Positions 49,096 through 58,633 of a stretch of 64,000 nt of DNA are shown here, in pieces. Below the pieces are notes generated by a model. It ran no database searches and had not been told where the DNA came from. It worked only from the letters and a program-made list of their open reading frames with translations. The translations under genes and the position numbers were made by a program. Source of the DNA: Methylococcaceae bacterium (lineage in GTDB: Bacteria; Pseudomonadota; Gammaproteobacteria; Methylococcales; Methylomonadaceae); NCBI GenBank assembly GCA_013140705.1, contig JABFSH010000061.1:1-64000 (forward strand), given 5' to 3'. The first letter of the stretch is position 1. The number at the start of each line of letters is the position of its first letter.

Positions 49096-49449
49096 TCATC
49101 GGGTAAGTAAACGATCAGTAGTTAAAGATTCTCCGTCACAGCAGGCCGTGACAGAGCCACACGGATCACCAGCACAACAATTTTCAGTGAGGAAACCCAG
49201 CAATTCATTCATGGCTGGAAAATTAGCGGCGTAATAGATAAAACGACTTTCCTGCCGGGCAGTAATCAGTCCCGCATGGGTCAGTTCTTTAAGATGAAAT
49301 GACAAGGTTGCATTCGGAATGCCCATTGCCTTCGCTATTTGACCAGCCGAAAGACCAGTCTCTCCTGTTTGAACCAAAATCCGGAAAATCGATAGTCGGG
49401 TTTCCTGAGCCAGGGCGGCCAATGCTTGAACGGCTGTATTTATTTTCAT
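49096..49449 (-). CDS. arsR: ArsR-family arsenic-responsive repressor
   Basis: This 117-residue winged-helix repressor has AKAMGIPNATLSFHLKELTHAGLI (about 39-62) as the recognition region. The usual sensing Cys pair in that helix is absent. Instead C91, C92 and C97 (ENCCAGDPC) and C103-C104 lie at the C-terminus, as in the Acidithiobacillus-type ArsR. The inverted repeat at its start should be the operator. It is first in the operon. Confidence 0.92.
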   Translation of the reverse strand: MKINTAVQALAALAQETRLSIFRILVQTGETGLSAGQIAKAMGIPNATLSFHLKELTHAGLITARQESRFIYYAANFPAMNELLGFLTENCCAGDPCGSVTACCDGESLTTDRLLTR

Positions 49450-49472
49450 ATTTCCAATTTATTAGAAATATG
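49447..49472 (-). promoter_or_regulatory. Probable ArsR operator overlapping the arsR start
   Basis: CATATTTC (49447-49454) and GAAATATG (49465-49472) are perfect complements with ten bases between. The first arm includes the arsR start codon (49447-49449). A further partial repeat, AAAATATG, follows. Autoregulation is inferred. Confidence 0.5.
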
Positions 49473-50307
49473 AAAATATGTCAATACCTCATTCTTAATC
49501 AGCAAGATGTCCAGGGACTGAGTTTTGAAAACAAGACTCTGAGTGCGCGAGGTGTTCGATTTGTAAATTAAATGGCATGATTGCATCAACTTCGGGAATC
49601 AATATATATAGCACTATCAAAACAAGTTGATCGATGACAATTACAGATTAAAGTTGGCATGCCAAACTGATTCGCGATCCAGCGGTCGACGGCAGATTTT
49701 ATTTTTTGTTAACCACTGATTCTATTGCCGGCCATCTTGCCCAGCGCGTACTGTCAAGCCGGGAAGTCTGCCGTTTGTTGGAAACAGGCGAAACCGAACT
49801 CTGACGTGTAAAAGGGATGAACGGAAAAATTACGGCCTATCGCGTCAAGTCGATCATGCTTCGGCGAATTAATCAGTTCTTAGTTGGCAGGCTTCAATCG
49901 GTACAATTTCATTGCATCTTCAAAATCATCACTGACTTACACCGAAAGCATTTACGACCGCCCTGTGAAGCGCGTTGAATTAGTAGTGGATGAATTAGAC
50001 TCCCAAAAATTGGCGTGTAAATTGCGTAATTGTAGATAAGCAAAAATACTGTCAACAGTCCGTCACCGATATTGTTCAGCTTCTATTCACTCGCACCGGT
50101 GAAAATTATATCCAAAAATATCGATGCTGCCGTATATGGATTTTTGCCGCTATCAACTCCTAGTGAATGACATCATCCAAGCTTGGAGGCGTTGCTGGGA
50201 ATGAACAATACGTAATACGTATTAATTTAAACAAACCTGATGCTTGGGTTCTTAAGCAAAGTCAACAACAGCAATGTTGAAAACACGTGAAGTAAAGGAG
50301 AGCCAAA
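49473..50307. other. Long intergenic region, mostly decayed sequence
   Basis: Apart from a possible Ada-domain remnant (49652-49804) I see no gene here. The base composition is mixed and there are many stops in all frames. The last 100 bp lead to the small gene at 50308 with AAGGAGAG before its ATG. Confidence 0.35.
49652..49804 (+). pseudogene. Possible remnant of an Ada-type N-terminal domain
   Basis: A stop-to-stop frame of 50 codons reads LIRDPAVDGRFYFLLTTDSI. It resembles the segment of Ada that reads RDxxxDGRFxxxVxTTGIYCRP, followed by a degenerate stretch without the zinc-binding Cys residues. There is no start codon or ribosome-binding site. The likeness covers only about 20 residues and could be chance. 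Confidence 0.3.
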
Positions 50308-50514
50308 ATGAACACACCTATTGATGAACGCGGCCACCGGTTCTTCTCCGGCGTCTGTGAGTTTAAAAACAACCACCCTCACGCATCATCGGTTGAGATT
50401 GACCGATACATCGAAAAAGAATTATGCAACATTTTTGGTGATGAACTGCCTCCTGACCAGAAGATCTCACTGGCGGCATTCGGTAGGGCGTGGCGTCATA
50501 GATCTGTGTTTTAG
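50308..50514 (+). CDS. Small hypothetical protein
   Basis: The 68-residue frame has a good ribosome-binding site (AAAGGAGAGCCAAAA before the ATG). It is soluble, with HRFFSGVCEFKNNHPHASSV at the N-terminus and a predicted helix with EIDRYIEKELCNIFGDEL. No family is recognised. It is convergent with the SET-domain gene, whose end lies 17 bases away. Composition and the strong ribosome-binding site make it likely to be real. Confidence 0.5.
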   Translation: MNTPIDERGHRFFSGVCEFKNNHPHASSVEIDRYIEKELCNIFGDELPPDQKISLAAFGRAWRHRSVF

Positions 50515-50530
50515 AATCAATTTCTGGCGA

Positions 50531-51160
50531 TCAATTTGAACAATTCATAAAATTTCTGTACTGCTCTACCAGATGATCTGCTAAAAGCCCTGAATTCGAG
50601 AGAAATTGTCGCTGAGACTCAGAGATATTATTAAATCCCATTATTTTTCCTCTACATTTTACAGAACCACATAGACATTTACTTAACAATGCTTCCGGTG
50701 TTAAAAAATTTTCTGTCGTAGCATAATCAAAAGTAACTTCTTCTCCCTTTTTAAGTTCTTTTGAGGCGATCAGGGCAATGGTTGCGGTATTAGAAAATGC
50801 ATTCATTTTAGTCCGAATGACTCCATTGGGTTCACAAGAATGATTCGTGTATACGCCATAGCGACCGGGTTCGATGTGTTTATTCACCCCAATTTGTATC
50901 GAAGTTCGAGTATTTGCGCTTATCACTTTGCCAGTATGCACAAAAATTACTGTTCCGTCTGGTAAATCATTAATTGTTTTAATGGTTTTCTGACTTTTAA
51001 TATTTTTACTCAACCCAACTTCTACTTCTGGATGAAAGAAGTGGGTATATTTAGCAAAAATGTATTGCATGTCGGCATTATCAAAATAAGGCATCATTGT
51101 CGCTCCGTTGAATAAGCTAACAATAGGCGTTACTACTGGTATCGAAAGTTCATTTATCAT
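50531..51160 (-). CDS. SET-domain protein with post-SET cysteines
   Basis: The 209 residues hold a SET domain of the eukaryote-like bacterial kind: NHSCEPN (106-112), FDYAT (144-148, with the catalytic Tyr) and a post-SET cluster CLCGSVKC (C162, C164, C169), which normally binds zinc with the NHSC Cys. SET proteins transfer methyl groups to lysine. The bacterial target is unknown; ribosomal proteins, DNA-binding proteins or TerD-cluster partners are possible. It diverges from the TerD genes across about 250 bp. The N-terminal 45 residues are not recognised. Confidence 0.8.
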   Translation of the reverse strand: MINELSIPVVTPIVSLFNGATMMPYFDNADMQYIFAKYTHFFHPEVEVGLSKNIKSQKTIKTINDLPDGTVIFVHTGKVISANTRTSIQIGVNKHIEPGRYGVYTNHSCEPNGVIRTKMNAFSNTATIALIASKELKKGEEVTFDYATTENFLTPEALLSKCLCGSVKCRGKIMGFNNISESQRQFLSNSGLLADHLVEQYRNFMNCSN

Positions 51161-51413
51161 CTGTTACCTTTACCTGTTATCGCACTTTAGAAATAGGGAA
51201 TTGTTAAATAATTGTAGCTCAACACCATGAACCTACAACGCCAAACACCTTGGCTAAATCGCACTTTTAATCACATCCCAGGAATCAATGACCTCAAATC
51301 AATTCTTGCTGATTTTACGACAACATTTATACTGTTTATCTCTACGATACTAATTCCAATGTGCATTGCAACTATTTCATCTGCGTTAAACCCACAACTA
51401 AAAGGATACAATT

Positions 51414-51989
51414 ATGGCAATATCTCTCACTAAAGGCAGTAATGTTAATCTCAGTAAGGAAGCCCCCGGCTTAAATAAAATCGTGGTTGGTCTGGGTTGG
51501 GACGCCCGAACCACTGACGGAGCCGCATTCGACCTGGATGCTAGCGCTTTCCTGGTCAAACTGGATGGCAAGGTCCGTTCAGATAATGATTTTTGCTTTT
51601 ATAACAATAAAGTCGTAGCCGATGGCGCAGTCAAACATGCGGGTGATAATTTGACAGGCGCCGGCGAAGGTGACGATGAAACCATCAAAATTGAATTAGC
51701 CAAAATTCCGGCTGACCTGGATAAAGTCGTTTTTGCAGTGACTATTCACGAAGCAGAAGCCCGCAAACAAAATTTCGGTCAAGTGAGTCACGCCTTTATT
51801 CGCGTAGTGAATGAAGAAGGTGGCCAGGAAATTGCCAGATACGATCTCAGCGAAGATGCCTCCATAGAAACCGCCATGATCTTTGGTGAGATATATCGTA
51901 TCGGTAGCGACTGGAAATTTAAAGCGGTAGGCCAGGGTTTCGCCGGTGGATTAGGCGCATTAGCCGCGTCTTTTGGTGTCAACATTTAA
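51414..51989 (+). CDS. TerD family protein (copy 1)
   Basis: The 191 residues are a TerD domain: [20 protein letters not shown], then [22 protein letters not shown] (calcium-binding acidic loop), then [21 protein letters not shown]. TerD/TerE proteins belong to tellurite-resistance and stress clusters and bind Ca2+. In large clusters they act with TerB, TerC and ATP-grasp enzymes; only two TerD genes and one ATP-grasp gene are seen here. AAAAGGATA lies before the ATG. Confidence 0.93.
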   Translation: MAISLTKGSNVNLSKEAPGLNKIVVGLGWDARTTDGAAFDLDASAFLVKLDGKVRSDNDFCFYNNKVVADGAVKHAGDNLTGAGEGDDETIKIELAKIPADLDKVVFAVTIHEAEARKQNFGQVSHAFIRVVNEEGGQEIARYDLSEDASIETAMIFGEIYRIGSDWKFKAVGQGFAGGLGALAASFGVNI

Positions 51990-52133
51990 TGGCTGCATGC
52001 TTTCGATAGAGGCACCAGCACCGTTTCAACTAAAAGAATACATCTAAGTACCTGTCAAAATTGACTCTGAAGTGTGTATTGAGCCCATCAATAGAGATTG
52101 GGTTCAGGTTAAGTAATTTAAGTAGGATTTGCA

Positions 52134-52727
52134 ATGGCTATCAATTTACAAAAAGGTCAAAAAATTTCACTGTCCAAAGAATCAGGCGGCTCGTTGAGTA
52201 AAGTTGTCATGGGTTTGGGCTGGGATGCTAAAAAATCTGGCGGCGGACTGCTAAAAGGCATGTTTGGTGGTGGCAACAGCGATTCGATCGATTTGGATGC
52301 TTCCTGTGTTCTGTTTGATGAACAGAATAAGGTCGTCGATACTGTCTGGTTCAGACAATTAAAAAGCCGCGACGGCAGCATTATTCATACGGGCGATAAT
52401 CGCACGGGCGATGGCGACGGCGATGATGAGCAAATCATCGTGGCATTGGATAAAGTACCGGCCAACGTCAAATCCCTGGTTTTTACGGTAAGCTCATTTA
52501 CAGGACAAACCTTCAATGCGATTGAAAATGCCTTCTGCCGTTTGGTAGATAGCAGCAATAACAACGAGGTGGCTCGCTATACACTGAGTTCACAAGGCTC
52601 CCATACGGCTCAGATCATGGCCAAGGTTTATCGCCACAACGGAGAATGGAAAATGCATGCGATCGGCGAAAACGGCAACGGCCGGACCATAGAAAGCTTG
52701 CTTCCGCAAATAATCCCGCATCTCTGA
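52134..52727 (+). CDS. TerD family protein (copy 2)
   Basis: The 197 residues follow the TerD pattern: KGQKISLSKESGGSLSKV, GLGWDAKKSGG, a Gly-rich insert (LLKGMFGGGNSD), DLDASCVLFDEQ, then HTGDNRTGDGDGDDEQIIVAL. The insert and C-terminal MHAIGENGNG are like the TerZ/TerX group. Its stop overlaps the next start (TGATG, 52725-52729), so it is coupled to the ATP-grasp gene. Confidence 0.93.
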   Translation: MAINLQKGQKISLSKESGGSLSKVVMGLGWDAKKSGGGLLKGMFGGGNSDSIDLDASCVLFDEQNKVVDTVWFRQLKSRDGSIIHTGDNRTGDGDGDDEQIIVALDKVPANVKSLVFTVSSFTGQTFNAIENAFCRLVDSSNNNEVARYTLSSQGSHTAQIMAKVYRHNGEWKMHAIGENGNGRTIESLLPQIIPHL

Positions 52728-53746
52728 TGAGAATATGGTTTAACCGAACCTTCTCAACAATCAGTGCCGTTTTTAGAAATCTTCGCCTGTCACCATCGGC
52801 TGGCGAAGATTGCATCATCTGCACCCACAACCATGCTACAGCCAGTGCATTTCTAGCGGCAGACGAAAGCTATCTCGAACCGGCCGATTTAATCGGTTTC
52901 GCGTATCTGGAATGGTGCCTGGCATTTTGTCTTCAAAATAACATCCATTTATTCTGGCCAGGCAAGGAAGCCACTTTGATCAGCAAAAACCAGTCACTGT
53001 TTGAAGCAAACGGAGTTGATGTGATGTCAGTAGCCGATTATGCAACACTGACCTTGTTACATAACAAGGCGCATTTTTACACGCAACTACCGTCTGAAGT
53101 AGCCAAAACCATGGATTTTATCGCGGTCAATCATTGTGCTGACTTTGACAAGGCCGTTTCCCATCTTTCCACCAAACACGCAAAACTCTGCGTCAAGCCC
53201 GCCGTTTCTGTGTACGGTTTGGGTTTTCGGATTCTGGATACCCAGCGCGCCAGCATTATTCAACTACTTAAAGGTATTGAATACCAGATTCCACTCAACG
53301 AATTACGACAAGGCATGAATAATTGCCCGGAATTTGACACGCTGTTGGTCATGGAACATCTCGGCGGACATGAATGGAGTGTTGATTGCGCTGGGAAACA
53401 GGGTGAATTGCTGTGTGCCGTTCAACGCAAAAAATCGCTTGTCGCTGGCCACGGGCAAACAATAGACAATAACTCGATCATATCGGGGATGGTTGAACGA
53501 TTAACGGCACATTACCGTCTGAATGGACTCTTCAACATTCAATTCAAAGAAGGCGTTGATGGGCCTCGTTTACTGGAGATTAATCCACGGCCTTCCGGCG
53601 GATTCGGCATGGCATGCCTATCGGGCGCGAATTTGGCGCAAATTGCCTTACACGGCTATAAAGGCGAAACTTTTGAGCACCCCTTGATTCAATATGGTCT
53701 TAAAGTTACCGAAATTAACACTCCCGTTGCCTTACAGACCGACTAA
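52727..53746 (+). CDS. ATP-grasp protein of the Ter cluster
   Basis: This 339-residue protein starts at the ATG overlapping the TerD stop; the frame extends further up but without support. It has a pre-ATP-grasp region with CTHNHATASAFLAADESYLEP (about 30-50), a nucleotide-binding segment with KLCVKPAVSVYGLGFR, and the metal-binding RLLEINPRPSGGFGMACLSG (about 285-304). ATP-grasp enzymes form amide or ester bonds by acyl phosphate. In Ter clusters they are thought to make a small molecule or modify a protein; the product is unknown. Confidence 0.8.
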   Translation: MRIWFNRTFSTISAVFRNLRLSPSAGEDCIICTHNHATASAFLAADESYLEPADLIGFAYLEWCLAFCLQNNIHLFWPGKEATLISKNQSLFEANGVDVMSVADYATLTLLHNKAHFYTQLPSEVAKTMDFIAVNHCADFDKAVSHLSTKHAKLCVKPAVSVYGLGFRILDTQRASIIQLLKGIEYQIPLNELRQGMNNCPEFDTLLVMEHLGGHEWSVDCAGKQGELLCAVQRKKSLVAGHGQTIDNNSIISGMVERLTAHYRLNGLFNIQFKEGVDGPRLLEINPRPSGGFGMACLSGANLAQIALHGYKGETFEHPLIQYGLKVTEINTPVALQTD

Positions 53747-53939
53747 TCAGTGAGTTAAAGTCGGCAAAACACTCAGTTTTGATGCTATTGGCGTTGGTTG
53801 TAATTTTAGTTTTTGCTTCCAACACATGCTATTATGAACGATTTTTAATTGCAGATTTCTAATGTACGCCTATCATTAATTACTAAAATGCTGGGTATCC
53901 TGGTATTAGCTCCCTTTTGTTCTTGAGAAAATTATACTG

Positions 53940-54968
53940 ATGAAAATTCGTACCCTGTTTACTTCTTCCTTGTTGATGTCAGCACTGAGTAGTAGCCTTG
54001 TTTGCGCTACCACTTTCAATATGCCCGTCAACAAGGATGACAGTGTCGTCATACAATACCATGACAATCTGCCACTGACTCGAGTCGAGAAAGACGAAAC
54101 CTTGTTAGACGTCGCCAGACGATTCCTTCTGGGTCAATCAGAAATTGTCAGGTTAAATGCCGACCTGGATCGTTGGCAAATCAAAAAAGGTACGGTGGTT
54201 CGCTTGCCGAATAAGCGCATTCTGCCTGACAGCCCCCGCAACGGCATCACTTTGAATATTTCAGAATACCGGATGTACTATTATCCGCCCACACCCAAAA
54301 ATCAGCCGGCTCAAGTCTATTCTTATGCGCACGGTGTAGGTCGGCAGGACTGGAAAACACCCTTAGGAAAAACCAGTGTCGCCAAGAAAGTCAAAGACCC
54401 GGTTTGGCATCCGCCAGAATCCATCCGTCAGGAGCATGCAGCCAACGGTGACCCCCTGCCCGCCATCGTACCGGCTGGCCCCCACAATCCGTTGGGAGCT
54501 TACGCTTTGTATCTAAACTTGCCCGGCGAATACCGTATCCACGGTACTGATATCGACAAAATCTATGGTATCGGCATGCAAATCACGCATGGCTGCGTCC
54601 GAATGTATCCCGAAGACATCGAAGCCTTACACAACATGGTTAAAGTGGGAACACCTGTTTATATCGTCAACCAACCGATAAAAGTAGGCTGGCTGGATAA
54701 TATTCTCTATATCGAAGCGCACCCTGACTTGGAGGGGGAAACATTGACCCAGGATCAACGCTATCAAATAGCCCTATCCCTGATTGATAAAGCAACCAAC
54801 CATGAAATGGTGGAATTTGATCAAAAAGCATTGAATGATGCCCTGCAAAAATTGGATGGCGAGCCTGCTGCCATTTATGAACGTTTACCACCTCTGGATG
54901 AAACCCCGGAAAACCAGCCTAATTCAGCTGAAAAAGGGTCTCCGGGAGGCTATTATCACGGCACCTAA
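53940..54968 (+). CDS. L,D-transpeptidase (ErfK/YbiS family) with LysM-like domain
   Basis: The 342 residues begin with a signal peptide (to about residue 23). A LysM-like stretch, VEKDETLLDVARRFLLGQSEIVRLN (about 49-73), should bind peptidoglycan. The YkuD catalytic domain has H201 (HGTDID) and HGC at 217-219 with Cys219 as the nucleophile. It makes 3-3 cross-links or joins lipoproteins to the wall in the periplasm. A basic, Pro-rich tail of about 40 residues ends the protein. It is monocistronic. Confidence 0.93.
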   Translation: MKIRTLFTSSLLMSALSSSLVCATTFNMPVNKDDSVVIQYHDNLPLTRVEKDETLLDVARRFLLGQSEIVRLNADLDRWQIKKGTVVRLPNKRILPDSPRNGITLNISEYRMYYYPPTPKNQPAQVYSYAHGVGRQDWKTPLGKTSVAKKVKDPVWHPPESIRQEHAANGDPLPAIVPAGPHNPLGAYALYLNLPGEYRIHGTDIDKIYGIGMQITHGCVRMYPEDIEALHNMVKVGTPVYIVNQPIKVGWLDNILYIEAHPDLEGETLTQDQRYQIALSLIDKATNHEMVEFDQKALNDALQKLDGEPAAIYERLPPLDETPENQPNSAEKGSPGGYYHGT

Positions 54969-55112
54969 CACTGGCCACCCTTTTAGATAATTCACTTATC
55001 TGATTAGCGCGACAAAATCAATCGACGAAGACACTTTTTTGAAGCACTGAGCATTCTCATACCGTATTAAGACATCTGTATCTTCCAAGTGTGGAACGCA
55101 AGAATCCAAAAC

Positions 55113-55129
55113 CGGCCTCTATGAGGCCG
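55113..55129. terminator. Short GC-rich hairpin upstream of trhO
   Basis: CGGCCTC, TAT, GAGGCCG is a perfect 7-bp stem. It lies about 145 bases after the L,D-transpeptidase stop and 78 bases before trhO. With no T run it may be a leader structure rather than a terminator. Confidence 0.35.
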
Positions 55130-55206
55130 ACAAATACAGTTCGATGCAGTATAATGGCTTCTTTTTGCTCTGGATTTACGTTCCAGTTCGCAACGAGGCC
55201 CTCGTA

Positions 55207-56196
55207 ATGCCCCAGATAGTTGTTTGTGCCCTGTACAAATTTATTAGCCTAGATGATTACCAGAATTTTCGTGAACCACTACTCAATGCCCTGACGCGTC
55301 ATCAAATTCGTGGCACACTGTTGTTGGCTCATGAAGGCATCAACGGCACAATCGCAGGCTCTCGCGAAGGCATGGATGCCCTGCTGAACTGGTTACGTAG
55401 CGACCCACGCTTTGCCGATATTGAACACAAGGAGTCACTGACGGACGCCATGCCGTTTAACCGGACCAAAGTCAAACTTAAAAAGGAAATCGTCACGATG
55501 GGTATCGAAACTATCGATCCAAATCGTGTTGCAGGCACCTACGTTGCGCCTAAAGATTGGAATAAGCTCATCTCTGATCCCGATGTTATCCTCATCGACA
55601 CACGCAATGACTATGAGTATAAAGTTGGCACATTTAAAAATGCAATCAACCCGAATACCGAGAGTTTTCGGGAATTTCCTGATTTTGCAAAAACCCATCT
55701 CCATCCAGAAAAGCACAAAAAAGTTGCCATGTTCTGTACTGGCGGAATCCGCTGCGAAAAATCCACCGCCTTTCTCAAGGAGCAGGGTTTTAACGAAGTG
55801 TATCATCTGAAAGGTGGCATACTAAAATATCTGGAAGAAGTTCCTGCCCAGGAAACCCTTTGGGAAGGAGAATGTTTTGTCTTCGATGAACGGGTAACCG
55901 TTAATCTGCAACTTGAGAAAGGCCAGTATGATCAGTGCAATGCCTGCCGCATGCCTATCACGGAAGCCGACAAGGCCAGCGACAAATTCCAGCAAGGCTG
56001 CTCCTGTCCACACTGTTACGACAAAGTTGCTCCCGAGCGCAAACTACGTTTCATGGAACGCGAAAAACAAATGGCCTTGGCTCGGCAACGCGGAGAAGCT
56101 CACATAGGCTCAGAGGCAGCTAAAACATTGGCGGAAAAACGCCACGCTAAATTAAGTAGACCGCAACAAGCCAAGAAAAATCAGACCTGCGGTTAA
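55207..56196 (+). CDS. trhO: tRNA uridine(34) hydroxylase TrhO (rhodanese family)
   Basis: TrhO (YceA) hydroxylates U34 of certain tRNAs using O2. The protein is 329 residues from the ATG at 55207 ([21 protein letters not shown]), which agrees with homologues. An in-frame ATG at 55144 would add 21 residues of unlikely sequence. The N-terminal ferredoxin-like part is followed by a rhodanese domain ([12 protein letters not shown]) with the active Cys in [11 protein letters not shown], then Cys-rich CNACRMP...CSCPHCYD. The next gene starts 7 bases after the stop. Confidence 0.93.
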   Translation: MPQIVVCALYKFISLDDYQNFREPLLNALTRHQIRGTLLLAHEGINGTIAGSREGMDALLNWLRSDPRFADIEHKESLTDAMPFNRTKVKLKKEIVTMGIETIDPNRVAGTYVAPKDWNKLISDPDVILIDTRNDYEYKVGTFKNAINPNTESFREFPDFAKTHLHPEKHKKVAMFCTGGIRCEKSTAFLKEQGFNEVYHLKGGILKYLEEVPAQETLWEGECFVFDERVTVNLQLEKGQYDQCNACRMPITEADKASDKFQQGCSCPHCYDKVAPERKLRFMEREKQMALARQRGEAHIGSEAAKTLAEKRHAKLSRPQQAKKNQTCG

Positions 56197-56203
56197 TCAG
56201 TCC

Positions 56204-56869
56204 ATGCTGAAAGCTCAAGTGGGGCAAAAAGCACCCTTATTAGCCGTCTCCGAATGGGTTCAAGGGCAACCCAGCAATTTTGACCAGCTTATGGGACATG
56301 TGGTACTGGTCGAAGTTTTTCAGGTCAATTGTCCCGGCTGTTTTTTATATGCATTGCCACAGGCCGTTAAGCTTTATCAGAAATATTCATCTCATGGCCT
56401 AATAATTTTAGGGGTCGCCACTGCATTTGAAGACTTTGATAAAAACAACCTGAAAAATCTGCAACGTTTGATGGATCATGGCGAAGTCATCGGTGAAACT
56501 CAAAAGTGGCTGAGCCAACATGACCAGCTCATTGGCAATCATCTACCTTTCAGAATCCCATTTCCAGTAGCAATGGATCGCCTTCGCAAGCGTCAGAACG
56601 AGATACCACAAGCTGAAATGGCCACATTTATTAATGACCGCATTCCGAACTTTCAGACATTGCCGGAGTCTGAACAACATTCCATCTGGCAGCGCGTACA
56701 GAACTATTTTCAAGCGCTGGAATACCATGCCGAAACATTTGAAACATTTGATCTGAAAGGTACACCTTCGCATATTCTGGTCGATCAAGAAGGTATTTTG
56801 AGGCAATGTTCTTTTGGTGCTGGTACTGATTTGGAGGCGGATATTGTTTCACTGCTAAACCATGGCTAA
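56204..56869 (+). CDS. Thioredoxin-fold protein with CPGC active site
   Basis: The 221 residues have the thioredoxin/TlpA-like core VEVFQVNCPGCFLYALPQ (C43 and C46), an inserted helical region (about 80-165), and the cis-Pro loop DLKGTPSHILVDQEG near 182-196. There is no signal peptide, so it should be cytoplasmic. It may act as a thiol reductant or peroxiredoxin-like enzyme; the substrate is unknown. It starts 7 bases after trhO, and both probably form one transcript. Confidence 0.8.
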   Translation: MLKAQVGQKAPLLAVSEWVQGQPSNFDQLMGHVVLVEVFQVNCPGCFLYALPQAVKLYQKYSSHGLIILGVATAFEDFDKNNLKNLQRLMDHGEVIGETQKWLSQHDQLIGNHLPFRIPFPVAMDRLRKRQNEIPQAEMATFINDRIPNFQTLPESEQHSIWQRVQNYFQALEYHAETFETFDLKGTPSHILVDQEGILRQCSFGAGTDLEADIVSLLNHG

Positions 56870-56971
56870 GCACTAACGCCTTTCTGTAATTAGCTTGCAA
56901 ACCCGTCGGCCCCTTTGGCTGCGATCCCCCCTACTACATTTGCTGTACTTTATAAATTTATCAGCCGGTAT

Positions 56972-58633
56972 ATGTCCAATAGACTCTTCACTTTATTCGT
57001 ACTATTGGCTGCGGTATGCATCGCAGTCGCTACGCAATTCATCCCGAAACTGTCAGAAACAGCCGGAGTTTTACCGCCATTAACCGTTTTTCATCGTTCT
57101 GAAGAAGCGGTAAGCCAGGAAAAGCCCTGCTCCGACGAACATCCTGAATGGCGACAGGCGCAAACGATTGAAGGTATCAAACTCGAAGAATCGATCGCCT
57201 GTGAACCGGATAACCCCTTCGATGTGGTTGCAGCCGTCAAGGGTACCAACAACATTTCGATGAGCACCCTGATGCAAAGCCATTTTTCGGAAGATGCATT
57301 AACCCTAACGGATGACCTGGATGGTGACGGCGATCCGGATGTCATCCATATGAAACTCGAAGTCGTCGAATTGAATGGCTTTAGTCCGGACAGCAATTTT
57401 TTGATCAACACCTATGACATAGCGCCCGGCATTCAACCCGCACTCTGGGTATACGCCCCCAAATCCAGTGGCATGGCCCTCAAGAATTTTAACTCCATGG
57501 TTGCCAACCCGTTTTTGCGAGCCCCCTCACCGACCATTCGTGTTGAACAGGGCGACAAAGTGTATATCACACTGGAAAACACACATTATTTACCACATAC
57601 CATCCACCTGCATGGTGTCGACCATCCCTGGCAAAACAGCAAGGGTCAGGACAATGACGGCATGGAAGAGCATCCCGTATTTCCAGGCAAGAGTCATACC
57701 TACGAAATTCAGCCCCGACATGCCGGCACCATGCTCTATCACTGTCATGTGCAAACCGCTCAGCATTTAATGATGGGCTTGAGCGGACTTTTTATCGTTG
57801 AAGAAAATCAACCCAATAACTGGGTTCAGACCTTTAATATTGGCGCAGGAAAAGTCAGGCATCCCTCGGTCGCTGTCCAAAAATCCTTTAATCAGGAATA
57901 TGATCTTTTTTATCAGTCCATCGATAAACAACTGTCCGGCATCACCCAGGGAACAAATGATCCCCGACTGATAGCAAAACGCATGAGCCGTGAATACAAC
58001 ATGACCGAATCGTTTGAGAATTATTTTTTACTGAACGGACATTCATTCCCCTATACGCTTCGGGACGCCATGATTGTTACCGGAGAAAATGAAAACATAA
58101 AGCTGCGGATGGCTAATATGCAACGTTCGTCTGTGGCCATACACTTTCATGGTCACAAGGCCACCATTACCGCCTACGATGGTGTCGATCAACCGACCGG
58201 ATTACAACTGACACGCGATGTCTTCGATCTGGCGCCGGCGCAACGCATTGATTTGACGTTAAACACCCAAAATGATGGTCTGCACAGCTACAGTCCGGGC
58301 TTGTGGATGTTCCATGATCATATTTTCACAGGTACAACCACCGACGGCATGGAACCGGGAGGCAATATGGCCATACTGGCGTATAAACAATTGCTCGATG
58401 ACCAGGGCATGCCCACCCTGCATGATGAATTACTCAATCTGTTATTCAATAAGGATTACTATGCCAAGAAAAAGGCTGTTTTTGAAAAGGATGATTTTGC
58501 CCATTTACTCGGCGACCCTGGCTTAATCGAACCTGACATTATCCATATCATCATTTTTGGTCTGACATCCGGTCTGGCCATCGGGCTAATTATCGTCATT
58601 TCAAGATTCTATAAACGGAAGCGAAGTCAATGA
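56972..58633 (+). CDS. Membrane-anchored two-domain multicopper oxidase
   Basis: The protein is 553 residues from the ATG at 56972; a TTG at 56915 could add 19. There is an N-terminal signal or anchor (LFTLFVLLAAVCIAVATQF) and a C-terminal span (near 524-546). Domain 1 has HLHG (212-215) and HCHVQTAQHLMMG (257-269), a type 1 copper pattern. Domain 2 has HFHGH (390-394) and FHDH (446-449), which complete the type 2/3 cluster. T1 ligands in the first domain suggest a type-C two-domain oxidase. A DxDxDG calcium-loop-like insert, DDLDGDGDPD, lies near 114-123. The next gene, overlapping by 4 bases, encodes a cupredoxin that may be its electron partner. Confidence 0.8.
   Translation: MSNRLFTLFVLLAAVCIAVATQFIPKLSETAGVLPPLTVFHRSEEAVSQEKPCSDEHPEWRQAQTIEGIKLEESIACEPDNPFDVVAAVKGTNNISMSTLMQSHFSEDALTLTDDLDGDGDPDVIHMKLEVVELNGFSPDSNFLINTYDIAPGIQPALWVYAPKSSGMALKNFNSMVANPFLRAPSPTIRVEQGDKVYITLENTHYLPHTIHLHGVDHPWQNSKGQDNDGMEEHPVFPGKSHTYEIQPRHAGTMLYHCHVQTAQHLMMGLSGLFIVEENQPNNWVQTFNIGAGKVRHPSVAVQKSFNQEYDLFYQSIDKQLSGITQGTNDPRLIAKRMSREYNMTESFENYFLLNGHSFPYTLRDAMIVTGENENIKLRMANMQRSSVAIHFHGHKATITAYDGVDQPTGLQLTRDVFDLAPAQRIDLTLNTQNDGLHSYSPGLWMFHDHIFTGTTTDGMEPGGNMAILAYKQLLDDQGMPTLHDELLNLLFNKDYYAKKKAVFEKDDFAHLLGDPGLIEPDIIHIIIFGLTSGLAIGLIIVISRFYKRKRSQ

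Noticed and set aside
51227-51433. A 68-residue frame with one hydrophobic segment just before the first TerD gene
   Set aside because: It overlaps the TerD start, has no ribosome-binding site and lies in promoter DNA.
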